Assembly (NCBI RefSeq): GCF_000766145.1
Contig: NZ_JNFB01000035.1
Span: 186,001-250,000, forward strand
Source: Paenilisteria newyorkensis
Lineage (GTDB): Bacteria > Bacillota > Bacilli > Lactobacillales > Listeriaceae
DNA length: 64,000 nt
Direction of reading: 5' to 3'
Shown: piece after piece, positions 30,519-38,863 of the stretch
How positions within the stretch are numbered: position 1 is the stretch's first letter
How the letters are laid out: each line of letters starts with the position of its first letter
Made by a program: the position numbers and the translations under genes
Notes under the pieces: model-generated
The model's input: the letters and a program-made list of their open reading frames with translations, nothing else
What the model was told of the DNA's origin: nothing
Database searches by the model: none

Positions 30519-31412
30519 TTATGCACGCGGATGGTATTGCTTGTAAACATCCTTTAAACGCGCTTTTGTAACATGTGTATAAATCTGCGTCGTTGAAATA
30601 TCCGCATGACCCAACAACTCCTGCACAGAACGTAAATCCGCCCCGTTTTCCAGCAGATGCGTCGCAAACGAATGCCGTAATGTATGCGGTGTAATCGGCT
30701 TATCAATTCCTGCCTTCGCCGCAATCTGTTTCAAATTCTTCCAGAAACCTTGTCGTGTCATACCGCGCCCATGATGATTCAAAAACACAAAGTCATTGCG
30801 TTCTGACACCCGTCGCAATTTCGGACGACCAAACTCCAAATAACGCTCCAAAACCGTGGTGGCCGTTTTGCCAAGCGGAATAATACGCTCCTTATCCCCT
30901 TTTCCAATCGTCTGAATAAAGCCCATCTGCAAATGCAAATCGTCCATCTGAAGGCGCACCAACTCTGTCACCCGAAGCCCCGTCGCATACAAAACTTCCA
31001 ACATCGCTTGATCTCGCATACCTAGCGGATTTGCCCCATTCGGCGCCTCCAACAATTTTTCCACATCATTCAGATTCAAAATTTTGGGCAATGCCTGCGC
31101 TTGTTTCGGTGTCTCGATTTGAATCATCGGATCCCGATCCGCCAGTTTTTCATGCAACAGAAAATGAAAAAAAGAACGCAATGAGGCAATGTAGCGCGCA
31201 ATCGTTCTCGGTGATTTCCCCTCTAATTTAGCATAAGCCATAAAGCTCACAATATGTATCCGTTCTACGTCGCGAATCGCTAGCGCCCCCTGTTCTTCCT
31301 CCAAATAACGCGCAAAAAAACGCAAATCCCGTTCATAAGCAACCAACGTATTCGCCGACAAACCCTTCTCCACCTGCAAAAAATGTAAAAAATCAAGTAT
31401 CAAATCATCCAT
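30519..31412 (-). CDS. xerD: Site-specific tyrosine recombinase XerD
   Basis: Resolves chromosome dimers at dif with XerC/CodV. The 297-aa protein has a SAM-like N-terminal domain and a catalytic domain with the full set: Arg147, Lys171, His243, Arg246 (HTLRH), His269 and nucleophile Tyr278 (TQIYTHV). The ATG at 31412 is chosen because of GAGGAG seven bases upstream. It lies between fur and pnp, its conserved place in Listeria. It is a housekeeping recombinase, not a sign of a mobile element. Confidence 0.95.
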   Translation of the reverse strand: MDDLILDFLHFLQVEKGLSANTLVAYERDLRFFARYLEEEQGALAIRDVERIHIVSFMAYAKLEGKSPRTIARYIASLRSFFHFLLHEKLADRDPMIQIETPKQAQALPKILNLNDVEKLLEAPNGANPLGMRDQAMLEVLYATGLRVTELVRLQMDDLHLQMGFIQTIGKGDKERIIPLGKTATTVLERYLEFGRPKLRRVSERNDFVFLNHHGRGMTRQGFWKNLKQIAAKAGIDKPITPHTLRHSFATHLLENGADLRSVQELLGHADISTTQIYTHVTKARLKDVYKQYHPRA

Positions 31413-31541
31413 ACGTAATCTCCTCAAATCGACGTGCCACAATTACTAAATCCCTGTACATTGTCACTGTCCCACCAGTATACCAAAAGCGAAATAAATT
31501 AACAAATGTCCAGCAAAGCTCTTTACCTCCACCACTGAACC

Positions 31542-31733
31542 CCAGCGGGCCGACAAATGCTCAGATCCTAGGAAAAAGCGCTTAAAGGACGGCAGTCTCA
31601 CTTCTTTCTACTGCATATTGAGGCTCTAATTCGCTTTACTTCAAAGTGCCTCAACAAAGCGGAATGTACTAAAGTACATGAGCATCGGAGCACAGCTTTT
31701 AACGACGGAGATGAGCGTTTGTCGGTCCGCTGG
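31542..31733. repeat. Family A palindromic cassette with insert (A5), downstream of fur
   Basis: Ends CCAGCGGGCCGACAAATGCTC and its partner GAGCGTTTGTCGGTCCGCTGG pair over about 20 positions with wobble; the arm sequence differs from A1-A3 but complementarity is kept. The core has AATGTACTAAAGTACAT. An extra module at about 31590-31665, containing TATTGAGGCTCTAATTCG and the small hairpin TTGAGGC...GCCTCAA, is inserted in the left half. It ends five bases beyond the fur stop codon. Confidence 0.8.
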
Positions 31734-31738
31734 TTGAT

Positions 31739-32194
31739 TTATTCGGCTTTTTTGATGTTGCTTTTGCACACCGTACAGATGCCTTGAAACGTTAGACGGT
31801 GATCCTTCACAAGGAAATCCCATTTCTGCTCGACAATTTTCTCCACGTCATCCAGCAAATCCTCTTGAATTTCCTCAACAGATCCACATTCCAGACATAC
31901 CAGATGGTGGTGGAAGTGCTTTGCGCCTTCTTTACGAAGATCATAGCGCGCCACGCCGTCTCCAAAATTAATTTTGTCGACCACGCGTAACTCCGTCAAA
32001 AGTTCCAGCGTGCGATAAACCGTCGCTAATCCAATGTCCGGTGAAATATCTTTGACACGTAAATAAACGTCCTCTGCGCTCAGATGGTCCTTCTCATTTT
32101 CTAATAAAATGCGTACGGTTGCTTCCCTTTGTGGCGTTAATTTATAACTTGCTTCATGCAATTGTGATTTAATCCGCTGAATACGGCCTTCCAT
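31739..32194 (-). CDS. fur: Ferric uptake regulator Fur
   Basis: Iron-dependent repressor of iron uptake genes, 151 aa. The winged helix is YKLTPQREATVRILLENE with DIGLATVYRTLELL. Metal sites are in HHHLVCLECG and the C-terminal CTVCKSN, giving two CxxC zinc pairs. The ATG at 32194 has GAGGGAGGG upstream. It lies beside the siderophore operon, whose promoters carry Fur boxes, and its own promoter carries a PerR-type box. Confidence 0.95.
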   Translation of the reverse strand: MEGRIQRIKSQLHEASYKLTPQREATVRILLENEKDHLSAEDVYLRVKDISPDIGLATVYRTLELLTELRVVDKINFGDGVARYDLRKEGAKHFHHHLVCLECGSVEEIQEDLLDDVEKIVEQKWDFLVKDHRLTFQGICTVCKSNIKKAE

Positions 32195-32239
32195 TTTATG
32201 CCCTCCCTCGGGAACAAACAATCATTCTCAATTAGTAGT

Positions 32240-32254
32240 TTATAATAATTCTAA
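32240..32254 (-). promoter_or_regulatory. PerR-type box at the fur promoter
   Basis: Minus-strand TTAGAATTATTATAA matches the PerR consensus TTATAATNATTATAA with one mismatch and overlaps a likely -10. Peroxide control of fur by PerR is known in Bacillus and Listeria; here it is inferred. Confidence 0.65.
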
Positions 32255-32394
32255 ATAAAAATCAAGTCTACTTACTCATCCTTTAACTCACTAAAACAAT
32301 TGGAGTAAGTGGTTTTTATATCTATTTAAAGATAGCATAAAAGTTTTGAAAAGTCTATCCAGATTATCAATTACAAGGAGGATATTTATCTTTT

Positions 32395-32409
32395 TTATAA
32401 TCATTATCA
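32395..32409. promoter_or_regulatory. Fur-box-like sequence overlapping the fhuG stop codon
   Basis: TTATAATCATTATCA on the plus strand differs by one base from the 7-1-7 Fur consensus. It lies at the 3' end of fhuG, away from any obvious promoter. Confidence 0.5.
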
Positions 32410-33429
32410 TTTAGTTCTCGCTAATAAGTATAAGAAGTATGGTGCTCCAATTACCGCAACCACGATACCTGCAAAAATTTCTGATGGTTGCACAATAATC
32501 CGTCCAATTGTGTCCGCAACAAGAAGCAGTAACGCACCAACGAGCGCCGAAATCGGCAGGACCCATTTATGTCCACTACCAACGAGCCTCCGTGCAATGT
32601 GAGGACCGATTAAGCCGATAAAAGCAATACCACCACTGACAGAAACGCAAGCCGCTGCTAAAGCTACAGCAACAAGGAGTAGGATGACTTTTTCTTTTTC
32701 CGTTTTGACGCCTAGCCCAGTTGCTACTTGATCACCAAATCCTAGAATGTCGAGGGTTTTTATTTTGAACATCGCCACACCAACCAAAACGATAAGCCAC
32801 GGAATTAGTGCGAAAACGTATTGCCAGTTACTGGCCCAAATGTTTCCCGCAAGCCATTCCGCCACAATTTGATAATTTTCAGGGTCAAGGCGAATGGTTA
32901 AGAGTGTCATCAGCGCTGCGACTGCGGCTGAAACCGCTACACCTGTTAGTACGAGGCGATTCGGCAACAACCCTTCTTGGCGGCTGTAGGATAAGCCATA
33001 TACGACAAAAGCTGTTAGAATCGCGCCTGTAAAGCCAACGAAAGGCATAAACATAACAGGTACATCTAATGTCGACGGGAAATATGAAATATAGAGCATA
33101 ACTGCAAGCCCTGCACCATTGTTTATTCCCAATATCCCCGGATCCGCCAAACTATTTTGCGAAACTGCTTGTAATAGTGCGCCTGAAATCGCAAGCCCCG
33201 CGCCAACGAGCACTGCCACGATAATACGCGGTAACCGGAACTGCGAAATAATCAATGTATCTTGCGGCGAGCCTTGTCCAAATAAAGTTTTGATAACATC
33301 TAGAAATGGAATTTTTGAGAAACCTGCGTTGACACTGTAAACGAACGTGCCCACAAGTAAAATCGCGAGTAGAATCAAGATTAGCCAGCGTTTTCGCGTG
33401 ACTTTTTGTTCCGTTGTCGTTCCCATCAT
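32407..33429 (-). CDS. fhuG: Ferric hydroxamate ABC transporter permease
   Basis: FecCD-family permease of about 340 aa with roughly ten membrane segments. Motifs LPRIIVAVLVGAGLAISGALLQ and the ATP-binding-protein contact region SGGIAFIGLIGPHIARRLVG are diagnostic. It forms a heterodimer with FhuB. The ATG at 33429 shares one base with the fhuB stop (TGATG), with GGAGG eight bases upstream. Part of fhuD-fhuB-fhuG. Ligand specificity (ferrichrome-like hydroxamates) is taken from the homologous Listeria locus. Confidence 0.92.
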   Translation of the reverse strand: MMGTTTEQKVTRKRWLILILLAILLVGTFVYSVNAGFSKIPFLDVIKTLFGQGSPQDTLIISQFRLPRIIVAVLVGAGLAISGALLQAVSQNSLADPGILGINNGAGLAVMLYISYFPSTLDVPVMFMPFVGFTGAILTAFVVYGLSYSRQEGLLPNRLVLTGVAVSAAVAALMTLLTIRLDPENYQIVAEWLAGNIWASNWQYVFALIPWLIVLVGVAMFKIKTLDILGFGDQVATGLGVKTEKEKVILLLVAVALAAACVSVSGGIAFIGLIGPHIARRLVGSGHKWVLPISALVGALLLLVADTIGRIIVQPSEIFAGIVVAVIGAPYFLYLLARTK

Positions 33430-34454
33430 CACAGACTCCTCCTTTCTTTACGCGCCACATAAAGGAAGAAAGGTACACCAATAAGGGCAAAAATAACACT
33501 AATCGGTGTCTCATACGGCGGGTTCACCATCCGCGCACCAATGTCCGCATACAGCGTCAAAAGCGCACCAACAATAGCCGAGCACGGAATAATCCAGCGA
33601 TAATCCACACCGACCATATAACGAACCAAATGCGGCACGATCAGGCCGATAAAACCAACTGGACCAACGACCGAAACCGCAAGTCCCGCCAAAATCAGCA
33701 CAACAAGCATCGATAGTAATTTTGTCCGCGTCGTATTTTGTCCGAGTCCAATCGCAATGTCATCACCAAGGCTCAGAATTGTTACCGCCTTACTGAGCAA
33801 CATCGCCGCAATCAGCGCACCGATAAGCCACGGCCAGACCACTGCGATTTGCGACCATTTCACGCCTGCGACACCACCTGCAAACCAAAAAGCCAAATCT
33901 TGACTCAGCTTAAAATAAATCGCGATTCCTTCACTTAATGCCGTCAACAAAGAAGCTACCGCTGCACCTGCCAAAACTAACCGCGTTGGAGATAAGCCTC
34001 CTTTCACAAGCGCACTCACGCCAAAAACAAGGACGCAGCCAAGCGCAGCACCAAGGAAAGAAAAGAAAATCAAATAATTATAGCTAAGACCAGGTAAAAA
34101 TGCGAAACACACGGCAATCATAAACGCTGATCCAGCATTGAGACCAAGCAACCCACTGTCAGCGAGCGGGTTTCGCGTCATGCCTTGCATCACAGCACCC
34201 GCAACCGCAAACGCAGCTCCCACCATCATATCCGCAAGCACGCGAGGAATACGCAGCTCCCAAATAATTTGATGTGTCGTTAAACTTTTATTGTAATGAA
34301 ACAACGCGTCCCAAACCGTCGCTATATCGATATCCGCCGCACCCACAGCAATACCAATAAAAGCAGAAACGATAAGTAGCGCAACGCCAGCCGTCAAAAT
34401 CACAGTAGCCATTGCTGGTCGCGTTTTTAATTGGGAAAGTTCCTTTGTTTTCAT
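33429..34454 (-). CDS. fhuB: Ferric hydroxamate ABC transporter permease
   Basis: Second FecCD-family permease, 341 aa, about ten membrane segments. ELRIPRVLADMMVGAAFAVAGAVMQG and VVGPVGFIGLIVPHLVRYMVG are family motifs. Unlike E. coli FhuB, which is a fused double permease, this is a single half and pairs with FhuG. It starts 108 bases after fhuD and overlaps fhuG by one base. Naming of the two permeases as B and G follows the Listeria order. Confidence 0.92.
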   Translation of the reverse strand: MKTKELSQLKTRPAMATVILTAGVALLIVSAFIGIAVGAADIDIATVWDALFHYNKSLTTHQIIWELRIPRVLADMMVGAAFAVAGAVMQGMTRNPLADSGLLGLNAGSAFMIAVCFAFLPGLSYNYLIFFSFLGAALGCVLVFGVSALVKGGLSPTRLVLAGAAVASLLTALSEGIAIYFKLSQDLAFWFAGGVAGVKWSQIAVVWPWLIGALIAAMLLSKAVTILSLGDDIAIGLGQNTTRTKLLSMLVVLILAGLAVSVVGPVGFIGLIVPHLVRYMVGVDYRWIIPCSAIVGALLTLYADIGARMVNPPYETPISVIFALIGVPFFLYVARKERRSL

Positions 34455-34562
34455 CGTACCCTGATCCCCTCATAATATGTATTGGTTCGATGCGGGAAAA
34501 TGCAGTATCCAGCTTTCCAACTAATTCCTGCACTCCGCCTGAACCGTCGTTACTTCTAGCTT

Positions 34563-35495
34563 TTATTTATTACTATTCACGATTTTATTCACAATCAAAT
34601 CCATTTGCCCCTCTACCGCAATCGGATCGTAGTTATACATTTCATCAAAATCCATCGTAAAAATATGATTTGCCTTATATGCCGGCAAGTCTTTCCAAAT
34701 GCTCGATGCTTCTATCCCATCAAGCGCCCCATTGCGAGTATCCCCATGCTTAAATCGTGTCACAAACATATAGTCTGCCGCGAAATCAGGTAGCACTTCT
34801 AGCGAAATCTGTTTGTAGCCATCGCCTTCAATGACCTCATCTTGAATTTTCTTAGGCGCCTTTAATTGTAATGCGTTATAAAGAACTTGTCCACCCCGAC
34901 CCCAATTATCTCCAAAAACATAGAAATTTTTATCATCGCCTTCATATAACCCGACCGTCGCATTTGGAGCTACCACACCTTTTATTTTCTCCCGTGCTTT
35001 CGCGGCTTTCTTATCAAAATCAGCGAGCCAATCTTTTGCTTCCTGTTCTTTCCCAACAATTTCAGCAATCGCCGTTAATTCATCCTGCACGCTTTTGTAT
35101 GTATTGTACGGTATTAAAATCGTCGGCGCAATTTTCTTCATCTGATTAAACTGATCCTCACCCGATACGATGATTAAATCTGGTTGTAGTTCCGCCACTT
35201 TTTCAACAGAAGCCGGGTCACCGATATCTTCCACCCCTTTTTTATAAGGATCCAAATAAGGATTTTTCAATACAAACGATGTAGCACCAATCGGTTTAAT
35301 ACCTAAAGCTGAGAGCGATCCCATATACTCCGTTACAACGATTTTTTTCGGATTATTCGGGATCTCTACTGTTTTCCCGTTTGGTATCTTGTACGCGTGC
35401 GTCTCCGCCTTCCCCTCCGCAGCTTCGTCATTACCACACCCAACTAAAACAACTGCCATCACAGCGGTCAACATTAAAAACACTACTTTCTTCAT
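34563..35495 (-). CDS. fhuD: Ferric hydroxamate-binding lipoprotein
   Basis: Extracellular substrate-binding protein anchored by lipid. From the ATG at 35495 (AAGGAGGAG upstream) the protein is 310 aa with a signal peptide ending in the lipobox LVGC, Cys20. The mature part has the two-lobed FepB/FhuD (class III) fold: KIVVTEYMGSLSALGIKPIG, LQPDLIIVSGE and GDNWGRGGQVLYNAL. First gene of the fhuDBG transcript, with a perfect Fur box between its promoter and start codon. Confidence 0.93.
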   Translation of the reverse strand: MKKVVFLMLTAVMAVVLVGCGNDEAAEGKAETHAYKIPNGKTVEIPNNPKKIVVTEYMGSLSALGIKPIGATSFVLKNPYLDPYKKGVEDIGDPASVEKVAELQPDLIIVSGEDQFNQMKKIAPTILIPYNTYKSVQDELTAIAEIVGKEQEAKDWLADFDKKAAKAREKIKGVVAPNATVGLYEGDDKNFYVFGDNWGRGGQVLYNALQLKAPKKIQDEVIEGDGYKQISLEVLPDFAADYMFVTRFKHGDTRNGALDGIEASSIWKDLPAYKANHIFTMDFDEMYNYDPIAVEGQMDLIVNKIVNSNK

Positions 35496-35513
35496 GTTAC
35501 TCCTCCTTTTTAA

Positions 35514-35530
35514 TTGATAATGATTATCAA
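35514..35530. promoter_or_regulatory. Fur box, fhuD side
   Basis: TTGATAATGATTATCAA is a perfect palindrome matching the Fur consensus. It lies just downstream of the fhuD promoter. Confidence 0.9.
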
Positions 35531-35541
35531 TCTCAAACGAA

Positions 35542-35570
35542 ATTATAGCAAGACGATTCCTAAAAAGCAA
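35542..35570 (-). promoter_or_regulatory. fhuDBG promoter
   Basis: Minus-strand TTGCTT (35565-35570), 17-base spacer, TATAAT (35542-35547). The Fur box follows about 12 bases downstream. Confidence 0.8.
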
Positions 35571-35620
35571 GACTAAAAATGGCTCTAGCGCAAAAAAATA
35601 CGAATAATAACGCTTAGCTA

Positions 35621-35649
35621 TTGCAACTTTCTCCAAAAGATTCTATACT
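35621..35649 (+). promoter_or_regulatory. fhuC promoter
   Basis: TTGCAA (35621-35626), 17-base spacer, TATACT (35644-35649), divergent from the fhuD promoter. Confidence 0.8.
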
Positions 35650-35654
35650 AGTCA

Positions 35655-35669
35655 TGAGAATGATTATCA
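35655..35669 (+). promoter_or_regulatory. Fur box, fhuC side
   Basis: TGAGAATGATTATCA, one mismatch to the Fur 7-1-7 consensus, spanning the predicted transcript start of fhuC. Confidence 0.85.
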
Positions 35670-35696
35670 ATCGCGAAACTAAGGAGCGATGTATAA

Positions 35697-36542
35697 ATGA
35701 ACAATTTAAAGACAGACGGCTTACAAATCGCCTACGACAAGCGTGTTATCGTAGACGCTTTAAATATCGAAATACCCAAAGGCAAGATTACGGCACTAGT
35801 TGGCGCTAACGGCTCGGGTAAATCTACCATTCTAAAAACAATGTCCCGCCTGATGAAACCTTCTAAAGGCAACGTTTTCTTAGATGGAAAAGCAATTCAC
35901 CGCCAATCCACAAAAGAAATCGCGAAACAACTAGCGATTCTGCCACAAAACCCAACGGCGCCTGATGGTCTGACCGTGACCGAACTCGTTTCCTACGGCA
36001 GATCTCCTCATCAAAGCGGTTTTAAATCGATGTCTGTCAAGGATCGCGACATGATCCAATGGGCTCTTCGTGTGACGAGTCTAAACGATTTCGCTGACCG
36101 CCCCATTGATAGTTTATCTGGCGGACAACGACAACGCGCTTGGATTGCGATGGCGCTAGCACAAGAAACCGATATTTTATTCTTAGATGAACCAACGACA
36201 TTTCTTGATATGACTCACCAGCTGGAAGTCTTGATGTTGTTAAAACAGTTAAATCTGCAAGAAAACCGCACGATTGTCATGGTCGTTCATGATTTAAATC
36301 ACGCCTCGCGCTTCGCTGATCATATGATTGCTATTCGCTCTGGCCAAGTCATTTCCGAAGGCTCACCAGTCGACGTGATGACCGAGCAAACACTAGAAGA
36401 CGTTTTTGGCATTAAGGCCGATATTATGCTCGACCCACGTACTGGCGTTCCACTATGTTTACCATACGAAACGTGTCAAGCCTGTGAAATTAGACAAGTC
36501 GCAACCAAGTTAGCAGGTGAAGTCGTTGTCAAACTTGTATGA
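35697..36542 (+). CDS. fhuC: Ferric hydroxamate ABC transporter ATP-binding protein
   Basis: ATPase of the siderophore importer. Walker [10 protein letters not shown] (37-45), Q-loop LPQNPTAP, signature [10 protein letters not shown], Walker [12 protein letters not shown] and the H-loop VVHDLNH are all present. 281 aa is somewhat long because of a C-terminal extension with several Cys ([14 protein letters not shown]), also seen in FecE/FhuC relatives. It is divergent from fhuD and overlaps the following flavoprotein gene by 17 bases. Confidence 0.94.
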   Translation: MNNLKTDGLQIAYDKRVIVDALNIEIPKGKITALVGANGSGKSTILKTMSRLMKPSKGNVFLDGKAIHRQSTKEIAKQLAILPQNPTAPDGLTVTELVSYGRSPHQSGFKSMSVKDRDMIQWALRVTSLNDFADRPIDSLSGGQRQRAWIAMALAQETDILFLDEPTTFLDMTHQLEVLMLLKQLNLQENRTIVMVVHDLNHASRFADHMIAIRSGQVISEGSPVDVMTEQTLEDVFGIKADIMLDPRTGVPLCLPYETCQACEIRQVATKLAGEVVVKLV

Positions 36543-37524
36543 CGTAACGATTATCGGAGCAGGACCAGTTGGCTTGTTCACAACTTTTTATAGCGGTTTG
36601 CGTTCCCTAAAAACGAAAATCATCGACGCCGAGCCAGCAGTTGGCGGTAAGATTCGCTACTTCTTCCCAGAAAAAATCATCCGAGACATCGGCGGTATTC
36701 CAGCCATCGAAGGACAACAACTTGTGAAAAACTTACATGACCAAGCAAAAACGTTCCAGCCTACCATCGTGTGCGGCGAGCGTATCACAGAACTCAATCG
36801 ACTAGCAGACGGCACCTTCCAACTAACCGCAGAAAATGGCAACAAGCATCACAGCAAAACCGTCATTATCGCAGCAGGAAGTGGCACGTATGAAGTCCAC
36901 CCTTTAGAAGTATCCGGTAGCGAAACATTTGCCAGCAGCCTCTTCTATGACATCAAAAACCTAGCCAGTTTCCAACATAAAACCGTCGTTGTTTCAGGTG
37001 GAGGCAATGCCGCTATTGACTGGGCACAGGCGCTAGAACCCATCGCAAAAGAAGTCCATCTCGTCTATCGCGGCGAGAATTTTAAAGGACACGAAGAACG
37101 CGTCAAAGAAATGCATGATTCCTCTATTTGCGTCCATGTCAACCACGAAATAACAGCGCTACAAGGCGATTCAACCCATCTCAAAAACTGCGTGATTCAC
37201 TGTAATAAAAACGGCAATACAACAAAAATTGACACCGATGCCATCATTGTGAACCACGGTGTAAAAGTAAATCTCGGCTCCATGCTCGACTGGGGATTCG
37301 ACACATCCGAATACGGCATCCTAGTCAATCAACAAATGGAAACGAGCGTCCCCGGCATTTATGCATGTGGTGATATCTGCACCTACCCACGCAAAATGCG
37401 CATCATCGCGGCTGGCTTACACGAAGGCCCTATCGCCATCAACAGCGCTAAAAACTTTCTAGATCCAGCTGCCGAAGAAGTCGCCATGGTCAGCACACAT
37501 CACGAAAGCTTTACCGAAGTTTAA
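36526..37524 (+). CDS. Ferredoxin-NADP reductase-like flavoprotein in the siderophore locus
   Basis: TrxR-like FAD/NAD(P)H oxidoreductase, about 332 aa. An FAD motif is [16 protein letters not shown] and an NADPH motif is [17 protein letters not shown]; the C-terminal [21 protein letters not shown] is typical. The redox CxxC of thioredoxin reductase is missing, as in the Bacillus-type ferredoxin-NADP reductases (YumC family). A TTG start at 36526 with AGGTG six bases upstream is preferred; it overlaps fhuC. Co-transcription with fhuC under Fur suggests a role in reducing imported ferric siderophore, which is inference. Confidence 0.82.
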   Translation: MSNLYDVTIIGAGPVGLFTTFYSGLRSLKTKIIDAEPAVGGKIRYFFPEKIIRDIGGIPAIEGQQLVKNLHDQAKTFQPTIVCGERITELNRLADGTFQLTAENGNKHHSKTVIIAAGSGTYEVHPLEVSGSETFASSLFYDIKNLASFQHKTVVVSGGGNAAIDWAQALEPIAKEVHLVYRGENFKGHEERVKEMHDSSICVHVNHEITALQGDSTHLKNCVIHCNKNGNTTKIDTDAIIVNHGVKVNLGSMLDWGFDTSEYGILVNQQMETSVPGIYACGDICTYPRKMRIIAAGLHEGPIAINSAKNFLDPAAEEVAMVSTHHESFTEV

Positions 37525-37530
37525 CATACC

Positions 37531-37564
37531 AAAAAGCCAGCATCTGAGCGTATAGGATGCTGGC
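37531..37564. terminator. Bidirectional terminator
   Basis: GCCAGCATC...GATGCTGGC hairpin, 9 bp perfect. On the minus strand it is followed by TTTTT and ends the HNH-repeat gene; on the plus strand it follows the flavoprotein gene. Confidence 0.8.
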
Positions 37565-37580
37565 CTTACTTTATCTATTT

Positions 37581-38108
37581 TCAAGAAACGCCTTGCTTCT
37601 TCTCCTCACAAGCCACCTTGAAATTCTTCCAACTACCAAAATAATAACGCACCAATCGGTAATCCTCGAATTCGCTCATCGTCGGAAATCTCCGCATAAT
37701 TCGTTCCATTTCCAAAATGTCGCGAATCAATTTTTCCTTCACTTCTTTACCTTCCTCTTCCCCCGCAAACTTCGTCAAACCAGCTCGCTCAAGAAAGGCT
37801 TCCCAAGAATCATAATACTCCATCACAGACATATAAAGCGGGAACTCATGCGGTCCACTAATCGGCGGACGTCCCAACTCCTGCGAAATTCGCTTAACCT
37901 CTGCAATCAAATAATCCTCCTTGTAAAAACGTTTCGGCTCATTCTCCAAACCCGCTGCTTTTAATGCATCCGGCCATGAACCAAATAATTGTCGTGCTTT
38001 TTCAAAATGATTGTACATGCTACGCCTCGGCACACGCCCCTGTTCCTGCGCCAATTGTTGTAATTCGGCAATAATCTGTTCTTTTGTCACAACAGCTATA
38101 TCGTCCAT
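37581..38108 (-). CDS. Protein of homing-endonuclease-associated (HNH) repeats
   Basis: About 175 aa consisting of three imperfect repeats, at about residues 10-54, 66-112 and 127-170. Each has the pattern I..EL..L..E.GR.P....- ..F......FGSW..AL..AGL (for example FGSWPDALKAAGL, YDSWEAFLERAGL, FGSWKNFKVACE). Such repeats normally flank HNH homing endonucleases and probably bind DNA. No HNH nuclease motif is present here, so the gene encodes only the binding part. It could be a regulator or a remnant. It has its own terminator and no operon partner. I do not know a function. Confidence 0.7.
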   Translation of the reverse strand: MDDIAVVTKEQIIAELQQLAQEQGRVPRRSMYNHFEKARQLFGSWPDALKAAGLENEPKRFYKEDYLIAEVKRISQELGRPPISGPHEFPLYMSVMEYYDSWEAFLERAGLTKFAGEEEGKEVKEKLIRDILEMERIMRRFPTMSEFEDYRLVRYYFGSWKNFKVACEEKKQGVS

Positions 38109-38254
38109 CATCTTTCCCCTTCTCCTGTGTAGTAACTACATTTGCATTACAATTATGTTGTATCATAAAAAAGCAAGCGAAACAACTGAAAAATTTTCCA
38201 ATTTACAAAAAAACAAACCTAAATCACAAAATCTAGGCTTGTTTTCCCATTTAT

Positions 38255-38863
38255 TCATGTTTTTTGAATCATGCCACGCTCCACAATAGCCATCATATGC
38301 ATAAATTTATCCACAAGCGGTTGCATTTCCTGCATCGTCGCATTCGGGTTTTCCCTAATATAATCCGTCGCTATTTTAATTGTATAATCGAACAAAGCAC
38401 GAATCACATCATGGGCATCCTCCAAAACAACATCCGCACGCAATGTCACCCGCTCAAAAATCTGATTCATATACACATCTTGCATTTGCAACATCTCCGT
38501 ATAATAAGCATGTAACCGCTCCGCAAGCGCCGCCGGAGGATTCGCGTAAGACTGCATAATCAACTTAAACGCAGCCGGATAATTCTTGCTAAAATGCAAC
38601 TTCTGCTTCGTCGACCAAATCGCACCTTCCATAAAGTTCTCCGTCGGCATCTCCCCAATCGGTACTTCCTGCATCGCTAAATCCACCGAATACGTCACCG
38701 CTGCGGTATACAATTTTTCTTTGGAGCCAAAATAATGGAAAATCAACCCCTTCGAAACACCAGCAACCTCTGAAATCCGATTCGTACTAGCCGCCTTATA
38801 CCCATGATCCGCGAATTCCTCCACCGCGACCTTCAAAATTTTATCCCGTTTATCCTCCATCAC
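38255..38863 (-). CDS. TetR family transcriptional regulator
   Basis: 202-aa repressor-type protein. The N-terminal helix-turn-helix region is AVEEFADHGYKAASTNRISEVAGVSKGLIFHYFGSKEKLY, the standard TetR domain; the C-terminal ligand domain is not assignable. It is the last gene of a three-gene unit with an ABC exporter (ATPase-permease-TetR) and overlaps the permease gene by four bases. Two palindromic operators at the operon promoter make autoregulation likely. The inducing ligand is unknown. Confidence 0.9.
   Translation of the reverse strand: MMEDKRDKILKVAVEEFADHGYKAASTNRISEVAGVSKGLIFHYFGSKEKLYTAAVTYSVDLAMQEVPIGEMPTENFMEGAIWSTKQKLHFSKNYPAAFKLIMQSYANPPAALAERLHAYYTEMLQMQDVYMNQIFERVTLRADVVLEDAHDVIRALFDYTIKIATDYIRENPNATMQEMQPLVDKFMHMMAIVERGMIQKT

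Noticed and set aside
30519-31412. Integrase suggesting a prophage or integrative element
   Set aside because: All active-site residues and the context identify it as housekeeping XerD; no phage genes or attachment-site repeats are nearby.
34563-35636. Longer fhuD reading from 35636
   Set aside because: The extension covers the promoter and Fur box; the lipoprotein signal starts cleanly at 35495 with AAGGAGGAG upstream.
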